A stretch of 11,543 nucleotides of DNA from an uncultured Prevotellaceae bacterium (GTDB taxonomy: Bacteria > Bacteroidota > Bacteroidia > Bacteroidales > Bacteroidaceae): positions 1 to 11,543 of the forward strand of contig CAMJAO010000040.1 in assembly GCA_946403615.1 (NCBI GenBank), given 5' to 3'. Under the pieces are notes generated by a model, which was not told where the DNA came from, made no database searches, and saw nothing but the letters and a program-made list of their open reading frames with translations. Numbering within the stretch: the first letter of the stretch is position 1; every line of letters begins with the position of its first letter. The translations under genes and the position numbers were made by a program. Shown here piece after piece: positions 7,174-11,543 of the stretch.

Positions 7174-7842
7174 ATGACCTATTCCACATGTAATAGATGT
7201 GGGGCGCAGATACCTGAAACATCGACTTTCTGTCCCCGTTGCGGTGCTCCTGTTCAACGGGTAGCGCCTGCCGAGAAACCTAAGAGTAATGTTGCGCTTT
7301 ATGCGATCATCGGTGTGTTGCTGGCTGCTTGTATAGGACTGGCGGCATGGCTGTTCCTTTTTAACGGCAAGGGTGATAGCAACGCAACTGTGGCGGAAAA
7401 AGAGTCTGCAGCTGTTGCTGTCAAGGAGGAAATGGCTTCTTCTAAGGCGGAGTCCAAAGCCGAAGAACAATCAGCGGAAAAAGAAGTGGAAAAGACAACG
7501 CCCTCATCGTCAGATGGCGTGTATATGGGCCTTTGGGGACAAATCGGTGACTCGGAAAACGTAGATTTCGAGATGAACGGCACCTCCGGCTATTACAGTT
7601 ATGAGCGCAACGGTCAGAACAGCGGACGACGCACACTCAAATTGGTGTCATATGACAAGCGCTCAGGACGCTGTGTCATCGAGGCTTTCTCCAATGGCAA
7701 AAGCATCGGCAAGTTCGATGGGCAGTTCAATGAGATCGATGTGGAGGACGACGAGGGCGAGCACCACTACGGGCAGTCGTATGCTGGCAAGTTCACCAGT
7801 ACTAACGGAACCGTGCTCGATTTCTCAATGTATGCGGATTAA
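7174..7842 (+). CDS. Zinc-ribbon single-pass membrane protein of unknown function
   Basis: A 222-residue protein. Residues 6-23 form a rubredoxin-like zinc ribbon (CNRC-x10-CPRC), of the kind called zinc-ribbon or zinc_ribbon_2 in many bacterial proteins. A membrane helix spans about 40-63 (VALYAIIGVLLAACIGLAAW). Residues about 70-112 are a low-complexity Lys/Glu/Ala/Ser linker, and about 115-222 look like a small beta-rich domain (VYMGLWGQIGDSENVDFEMNG...GKFTSTNGTVLDFSMYAD). With no signal peptide, the ribbon should lie in the cytoplasm and the C-terminal domain in the periplasm. The start is supported by the promoter about 27 bases upstream and by the Cys pair right after it. Nothing ties it to the adjacent utilisation locus. 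The zinc ribbon and topology are visible; the function is not recognised. Confidence 0.85.
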   Translation: MTYSTCNRCGAQIPETSTFCPRCGAPVQRVAPAEKPKSNVALYAIIGVLLAACIGLAAWLFLFNGKGDSNATVAEKESAAVAVKEEMASSKAESKAEEQSAEKEVEKTTPSSSDGVYMGLWGQIGDSENVDFEMNGTSGYYSYERNGQNSGRRTLKLVSYDKRSGRCVIEAFSNGKSIGKFDGQFNEIDVEDDEGEHHYGQSYAGKFTSTNGTVLDFSMYAD

Positions 7843-7870
7843 AGCGGCCAGATATCCCTCCCTCTTCTCT

Positions 7871-7957
7871 CCTGGTATCTCCTAGGAAGATTTAGAAATA
7901 CCTAGGAGAACCTAGGAAACCCTAGGATGACTTAGGAAAAACCTAGGCTTTTCTAAG
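7871..7957. repeat. CCTAGG palindrome array, copy 1 (10-base period)
   Basis: CCTAGG occurs at 7881, 7901, 7911, 7921 and 7942. Degenerate members fill the intervening register: CCTGGT at 7871, TTTAGA at 7891, CTTAGG at 7931 and TCTAAG at 7952. The spacing is almost exactly 10 bases, close to one helical turn. In RNA, two neighbouring members form a 6-bp hairpin with a 4-base loop. It begins 28 bases after the stop of the zinc-ribbon gene. A related array is at 11372-11453. Confidence 0.85.
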
Positions 7958-7974
7958 AATCCCCTCCCTCGATT

Positions 7975-8018
7975 AACGCCATTTAACGCACTGTTGATAC
8001 AATAAAATGGCGTTTTTT
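7975..8018 (+). terminator. Hairpin with T tract, probable terminator
   Basis: AACGCCATTT (7975-7984) and AAATGGCGTT (8005-8014) are a perfect 10-bp inverted repeat. The right arm runs into six T residues (8013-8018). The loop is long (20 bases). It may end transcription from the zinc-ribbon gene, or it could be a leader element of the gene at 8048, which starts only 30 bases later and has no obvious promoter of its own. Confidence 0.5.
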
Positions 8019-8034
8019 GAGTTTGTGGTAATAT

Positions 8035-8040
8035 GGAGGT
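8035..8040 (+). promoter_or_regulatory. Strong Shine-Dalgarno sequence that fixes the start at 8048
   Basis: GGAGGT lies 7 bases before the ATG at 8048. It overlaps the upstream in-frame ATG at 8033, which therefore cannot be the start served by it. Such a full match is uncommon in this phylum. Confidence 0.65.
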
Positions 8041-8047
8041 TAATTTT

Positions 8048-8551
8048 ATGACGATGAAGAAGTGGTTTTTTATGCTTTTGTGGCTGACTGTGGCACAGAC
8101 AGCCTTTTCGCAGGTACTGATAGACAAAAAACATAACGGGCGCCGAGTGGTGTCCACTCATGCCGCCATGCTCACCCCTCAAGGGAAGAGCCCGTTGGTG
8201 TATATCGGTTACTCCGTGCAGATAGAGGGGAAAAACCATGTATATTATCTCACCGTGGGCATCAAGAGCACACAACCCATCTCAAAGGTAAACGCTGGCG
8301 ACCGCCTGTTGTTGAAGGTGGGCGAGCGCGATGTGCTGAAATACACGGCACAGGCCAACAGCCAGTTCTCACAGTCGGGACAGGTATACTACAGCAATAG
8401 CAGTTATCGCATCAACAAGACCGACATTGACCGCATAGCCCGTGCACAGCGCGTCAGAATAGGTATGTCAGAGGGCTCACTCGATGTGGACGTGGCTCAA
8501 AACGCCTATCGCAACACACTCCGCCAAGCCGACGAGATTTTGAAGTATTAA
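8048..8551 (+). CDS. Small exported protein of unknown function
   Basis: A 167-residue protein starting MTMKKWFFMLLWLTVAQTAFSQ, a clear signal peptide with likely cleavage after FSQ or FS, so the product is periplasmic or outer-membrane associated. There is no lipobox Cys. The mature part is polar and looks beta-rich in its first half (SPLVYIGYSVQIEGKNHVYYLTVGI, DRLLLKVGERDVLKYTA), then more helical (TDIDRIARAQRVRIGMS, NAYRNTLRQADEILKY). I do not recognise the family. The start at 8048 was chosen over 8033 because GGAGGT is correctly spaced from 8048. It stands alone, with a hairpin upstream and a structured intergenic region downstream. Confidence 0.8.
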   Translation: MTMKKWFFMLLWLTVAQTAFSQVLIDKKHNGRRVVSTHAAMLTPQGKSPLVYIGYSVQIEGKNHVYYLTVGIKSTQPISKVNAGDRLLLKVGERDVLKYTAQANSQFSQSGQVYYSNSSYRINKTDIDRIARAQRVRIGMSEGSLDVDVAQNAYRNTLRQADEILKY

Positions 8552-8609
8552 TAATAAGGTGCTTTTTTGCCATAGACCTTTCCTCTACATATTGAGGCCT
8601 AAAAAGAGT

Positions 8610-8710
8610 GTTAAATTAAGGTTGTGCTGTTAGTTTTGTTGACTATTTTATTATTAGAGCGGCACATTTAATTTAACCTTCCTAAAAGTGACAACCTTTT
8701 TCAGTTAAGG
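8610..8710. repeat. Overlapping inverted repeats after the small exported gene
   Basis: GTTAAATTAA (8610-8619) pairs with TTAATTTAAC (8668-8677), and inside it GTGCTG (8624-8629) with CGGCAC (8660-8665, one G-U). An alternative pairing crosses this one: AAGGTTGT (8618-8625) with ACAACCTT (8691-8698), which is followed by T residues to 8701. A further AAGGT at 8706-8710 inverts the preceding ACCTT. Termination of the gene ending at 8551 is a plausible role, with no single clean terminator visible. Confidence 0.5.
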
Positions 8711-8762
8711 TCAGCCAAAGTGAAATATCGGTAATTAGTTTCACAACTTTTACGTCTAAAGA

Positions 8763-8794
8763 TTTGTATAAAATCTCAAAAAGGTGTATATTTG
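8763..8794 (+). promoter_or_regulatory. Bacteroidetes-type promoter of the AAA/DUF4143 gene
   Basis: TTTG (8763-8766), 20 bases, TATATTTG (8787-8794): a full consensus match, with a start expected near 8800. The spacer holds the first copy of the repeat described at 8770-8853, so anything that binds the repeat would affect this promoter. It also excludes the GTG at 8784 as a start codon. Confidence 0.7.
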
Positions 8795-8853
8795 CAGCGA
8801 TAAAAATCTCAAAAAGGTGTATAGTATGATAGGGGAAAAATCTCAAAAAGGTG
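8770..8853 (+). repeat. Threefold direct repeat across promoter and leader of the ATPase gene
   Basis: AAAATCTCAAAAAGGTG occurs at 8770-8786, 8803-8819 and 8837-8853, identical over 17 bases with periods of 33 and 34. Copies 1 and 2 also share the following TATA. Copy 1 lies in the promoter spacer, copy 2 in the leader, and copy 3 just after the ATG at 8826, where it encodes EKSQKG. Copy 2 provides AAAAAGG 8 bases before that ATG. Confidence 0.9.
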
Positions 8854-10217
8854 CAAATGACATCATTATGAAGAGAAAAATATACCGGCAACTCCTTGAC
8901 TGGAAGGAAAAAAGGCATGGCGAGGTGGCACTGCTTGTAGAGGGAGCGCGACGCATAGGAAAAAGTTATATCGTAGAGGAGTTCGGCAAAAATGAGTATG
9001 AGTCATATATCCTCATCGACTTCAACAAGACTCCTCAGATGGTAAGGGACTGGTTTGACCTCTATTTGGAAGATCTCGATACGCTGTTTCTCTATCTGAG
9101 TCAGCACTATAAGGTGAGACTCCATGAACGCAAGTCGCTCATCATCCTCGACGAGATTCAGTTGTGTCCTAGGGCGAGGGCCGCAATCAAATTTCTGGTT
9201 GCAGATGGTAGGTATGATTATATTGAGACAGGTTCTTTAGTCAGCATAAAAAAGAACACGCATGGCATAGTACTCCCTTCAGAAGAGCGCAGCATCCAGA
9301 TGTACCCGATGGATTTTGAGGAATTTCTATGGGCAACAGGAAATGACATGCTGATGGACTTGATACGGAGAAAGTATGCGGAGCGGAAGCAGATGGGGCA
9401 AATGTTCCATCGGCAGGCAATGGATGCTTTCCGTCTTTATATGATAGTGGGGGGAATGCCTCAGGCCGTTAAGAAATATATAGAGACCAAGGACTTTGAT
9501 GCCGTTGATGCCGCTAAACGCGATGTGCTGGCCATTTATCGTAATGACATCTTCAATTATGCCGGTGAAATAGCCGACAAGGTGGTTTCAATCTTTGATC
9601 AGATACCTCCTCAACTTTCCAAGCACGAGAAGAAGTTCCGTTTGTCAGCCTTGAAACCTGGTGCGAGATATCGCGATTGGGATGATGCTTTCTTCTGGCT
9701 GAAGGACTCGAAGGTTGTCAACATATGCTATAATTCGACGGAGCCGAATATAGGATTAAAGATGAACGAAGACCGCACCACATTGAAGTGCTACATGAAC
9801 GATACGGGGCTGCTGGTCAGTCACGCTTTCGATGAAAAAGGTATCGTCTCGTCTGAGATTTGTCAAAAACTGCTTTTCGGAAAGCTGGAGGTGAACGAGG
9901 GAATGCTCATTGAGAATATCGTTGCTCAAATGTTGGCAGCCTGCGGCAACAAACTGTTCTTCTATAGCAAGTCATCAGAGGAAGCCGAGAAGCGTATGGA
10001 AATCGACTTCCTGCTTCAGAAGGACAAGGTGACTAGCCGCCACAATATCCGGCCGATAGAAGTTAAGAGCGGCAAGAACTACACACTGTCCTCTCTGACA
10101 AAATGCATGAAGAAGTTTGGCGAATACATGACAACTCCCACAGTGTTACACGCTGCTGACTATAAGGTGGTGGACGGCATCACCTATTTACCTGTTTATA
10201 TGACACCATTGTTATAG
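8826..10217 (+). CDS. AAA-type ATPase with DUF4143 and nuclease-like C-terminal region
   Basis: A 463-residue protein of the AAA_14/DUF4143 family, which is abundant and largely uncharacterised in Bacteroidetes. Visible in order: Walker A GARRIGKS (40-47), Walker B LIILDEIQ (105-112), the following ETGS sensor-like segment (134-137), and the family stretch MYPMDFEEFLWATG (159-172). The DUF4143 part ends in a PD-(D/E)xK-like pattern: E362 in LIEN, D394 in EIDF, and E412 and K414 in IEVKSGK. The nuclease-like fold is known for the family, but whether it cuts DNA is not. The length is normal and the frame intact. ATG 8826 was chosen because AAAAAGG lies 8 bases upstream; ATG 8868 (MKRKIYRQLLDW) also fits typical family N-termini and would leave all three repeats in the leader. 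It appears to be monocistronic, from the promoter at 8763-8794. Confidence 0.88.
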   Translation: MIGEKSQKGANDIIMKRKIYRQLLDWKEKRHGEVALLVEGARRIGKSYIVEEFGKNEYESYILIDFNKTPQMVRDWFDLYLEDLDTLFLYLSQHYKVRLHERKSLIILDEIQLCPRARAAIKFLVADGRYDYIETGSLVSIKKNTHGIVLPSEERSIQMYPMDFEEFLWATGNDMLMDLIRRKYAERKQMGQMFHRQAMDAFRLYMIVGGMPQAVKKYIETKDFDAVDAAKRDVLAIYRNDIFNYAGEIADKVVSIFDQIPPQLSKHEKKFRLSALKPGARYRDWDDAFFWLKDSKVVNICYNSTEPNIGLKMNEDRTTLKCYMNDTGLLVSHAFDEKGIVSSEICQKLLFGKLEVNEGMLIENIVAQMLAACGNKLFFYSKSSEEAEKRMEIDFLLQKDKVTSRHNIRPIEVKSGKNYTLSSLTKCMKKFGEYMTTPTVLHAADYKVVDGITYLPVYMTPLL

Positions 10218-10328
10218 TCAAATAATCTCTCATTACGATATATTACAATTCGCTGTAGTGATAATGTAAGTCGGTTTTTAAGAGTCCACGTCCTTTGGAG
10301 GTCTAACCCTTCTACACAAAATCATTCT

Positions 10329-11354
10329 ATGAGTGTCTCAAAAATAAAGTCTCAAACTGTTTATCCCTTCCTTAGATGGATAGAGAGAGGTTCTCTCTTA
10401 TGTTTTTTTCTGCTGCTGTCACAATTAGCGGCAGCGCAACAGACATTTAGGATGCCGCCATTGCTGCATCCGGGCGATAGCGTGGCGATTATCTCGCCTT
10501 CCGGTAAAGCCACGCAGGCCATGGTCGATACTGGTTGTGTAGCCTTGCGGAAATGGGGATTGGTGCCTGTGCCGATGCCGAATGTGCTGCGGTCGTGGCA
10601 TGGCTTTGGAGGCACACCCGAGGAACGTGCAGCCGATGTGCTACAAGCCTTGCGCGACCCCTCCATCAAAGCCATCATCGCCACCCGGGGCGGCGACGGC
10701 GCGCCTCATGTGCTCGCCCGCATCCCCGTCGATACGTTTGCCTGCTATCCCAAATGGATTATCGGATTCAGCGATGTCACCGCCCTGCTTTGTGCTGAGG
10801 CGCGTGCGGGTGTGATGAGCGTCCATGCCAGCATGTGCGAGGCGTTGGGCTACGAAGGGGCGAACGACACGGTGAGCCGTGCCCTGCATGGCGTGCTCAT
10901 GGGTCCCTGGCCAGAATATGTGGTGCCCAAAAATCCCTACAACAATCCTGGCATAGGGCGGGGTACGCTTGTCGGCGGCAATATGTCGGTCTTATGCGGT
11001 CTGGCGGGTTCGCCGTATGATGTTTTCTCCCTGCCCGACATCATCCTTTTCATCGAGGACGTGGGCGAGAACATGAGTCATGTGGACCGTATGCTCCATC
11101 TGTTGGAACTGCGTGGCGTGCTCGGACGGTTGCGTGGCCTGATTGTGGGCAAGTTCACAAAATATAAAAAGCCGGAAAACGGATTTGAAGATATGTACCA
11201 CATGATACATACCTACATGAGCCGTTATCCTGATGTGCCCGTCTGTTACGATTTTCCTACAGGCCACTCCCATCTCAATAATTTCCCGATGGTGGTGGGT
11301 TCACAGGCTGTGCTTGAGGTGAGACGCGACTCCACCCGCCTCACTTTTCATTGA
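10329..11354 (+). CDS. Exported LD-carboxypeptidase (peptidase family S66)
   Basis: A serine peptidase of the LdcA/MccF family, whose LdcA members remove the terminal D-Ala from murein tetrapeptides during peptidoglycan recycling. Hallmarks are LHPGDSVAIISPSG (46-59), ATRGGDGAPHVL (118-129), IGFSDVTAL with nucleophile Ser148, LFIEDVGE with Glu243, and DFPTGHSHLNNFP with His313, so the catalytic triad is complete. The family usually shows an aromatic residue in the GGYG position; here it is GGDG. An N-terminal hydrophobic segment (22-36, ending LAAAQQ) looks like a signal peptide, placing the enzyme in the periplasm, whereas E. coli LdcA is cytoplasmic. MccF-like activity on other peptides cannot be excluded. 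The 111-base gap to the ATPase gene shows no consensus promoter, so read-through from that gene is possible. Confidence 0.9.
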   Translation: MSVSKIKSQTVYPFLRWIERGSLLCFFLLLSQLAAAQQTFRMPPLLHPGDSVAIISPSGKATQAMVDTGCVALRKWGLVPVPMPNVLRSWHGFGGTPEERAADVLQALRDPSIKAIIATRGGDGAPHVLARIPVDTFACYPKWIIGFSDVTALLCAEARAGVMSVHASMCEALGYEGANDTVSRALHGVLMGPWPEYVVPKNPYNNPGIGRGTLVGGNMSVLCGLAGSPYDVFSLPDIILFIEDVGENMSHVDRMLHLLELRGVLGRLRGLIVGKFTKYKKPENGFEDMYHMIHTYMSRYPDVPVCYDFPTGHSHLNNFPMVVGSQAVLEVRRDSTRLTFH

Positions 11355-11371
11355 GACTATTTCAGTGAAGC

Positions 11372-11453
11372 CCTAGGATACCCTAGGACATCCTAGGTAA
11401 CCCTAGAACAATAAAAGACTAAGAGCCCCTAGGAAGACCTAGGAGCCCTTAGA
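11372..11453. repeat. CCTAGG palindrome array, copy 2 (10-base period)
   Basis: CCTAGG occurs at 11372, 11382, 11392, 11428 and 11438, with CCTAGA at 11402 and CTTAGA at 11448. The spacing is 10 bases apart from one 26-base gap (11402 to 11428). The array lies between two convergent genes, starting 17 bases after the stop of the carboxypeptidase gene. Neighbouring copies can form 6-bp hairpins with 4-base loops in RNA from either strand, so a shared terminator role is possible. Confidence 0.85.
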
Positions 11454-11481
11454 AATATTTTCGCTACTTATTCTCACTCTC

Positions 11482-11543
11482 TTAAGCAAAGAAGAAATAA
11501 CTGAGTGCGTTTGCGATGATCAGGCTGACGAAAACAGCGATGA
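11482..11543 (-). CDS. C-terminal end of a membrane protein (5' part outside window)
   Basis: On the minus strand the last codons read IAVFVSLIIANALSYFFFA followed by TAA at 11484-11482. This is a hydrophobic stretch typical of a final membrane helix ending at the C-terminus. The gene converges with the carboxypeptidase gene, with the CCTAGG array between them. Too little is visible to name a family, and the assignment rests only on an open frame with strongly membrane-like composition. Confidence 0.5.
   Translation of the reverse strand, partial: IAVFVSLIIANALSYFFFA

Noticed and set aside
7871..7957. CRISPR array
   Set aside because: Repeats are 6 bases with 4-base spacing, far too short for CRISPR repeats and spacers, and no cas gene is present.
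8784..8825. GTG at 8784 as start of the ATPase gene
   Set aside because: It falls inside the promoter, upstream of the predicted transcription start, so it cannot be translated from that transcript.
8857..8871. Four-codon frame ATG ACA TCA TTA TGA overlapping the ATG at 8868
   Set aside because: The overlap looks like translational coupling, but a frame this short is expected by chance and the ATG at 8826 is better supported as the start.

Overview
The window looks like chromosomal DNA from a member of the Bacteroidales, most likely Prevotella or a close relative. Three things point there. It holds an adjacent susC/susD pair with a membrane sensor-regulator. Upstream regions carry the Bacteroidetes promoter pattern (TTTG, about 20 bases, TAnnTTTG). 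Most starts lack a strong Shine-Dalgarno sequence. The genus is an inference from protein style, not from a marker gene.

Left part (1-6836, minus strand): one end of a polysaccharide utilisation locus. Reading leftward, the order is a membrane-anchored sensor/AraC regulator (6836-5277), a 477-base intergenic region dense in structure, susC (4799-1695) and susD (1657 to beyond base 1). The regulator has the periplasmic sugar-binding domain and AraC-type DNA-binding domain of a Bacteroides hybrid two-component system of the BT1754 (fructose) type. It lacks the histidine kinase and receiver between them. The proposed working is that it senses a sugar in the periplasm and activates susCD, whose products bind and import an oligosaccharide at the outer membrane. 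No glycoside hydrolase is in view; these would lie left of base 1. The regulator-susC gap holds a terminator overlapping a promoter, two crossing 20-bp inverted repeats with a T-rich tail (a possible attenuator or small RNA), two dyads that look like operators, and a susC -7 box.

Middle (6837-8551): a divergent intergenic region with a perfect 11-bp dyad, then a promoter and a plus-strand gene for a zinc-ribbon membrane protein (7174-7842). Next come an array of CCTAGG palindromes at 10-base period, a hairpin, and a small exported protein of unknown function (8048-8551) with an unusually good ribosome binding site.

Right part (8552-11543): an intergenic region with crossing inverted repeats, then a promoter embedded in a threefold 33-34-base repeat that leads into an AAA/DUF4143 ATPase gene (8826-10217). 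An exported LD-carboxypeptidase of family S66 (10329-11354) follows, then a second CCTAGG array. The window ends in the last codons of a convergent minus-strand membrane-protein gene. The genes right of 7174 show no clear functional link to the utilisation locus.

The most unusual items are the kinase-less sensor/AraC regulator, the crossing inverted repeats between it and susC, the helical-period CCTAGG arrays, and the repeat-embedded promoter of the ATPase gene.
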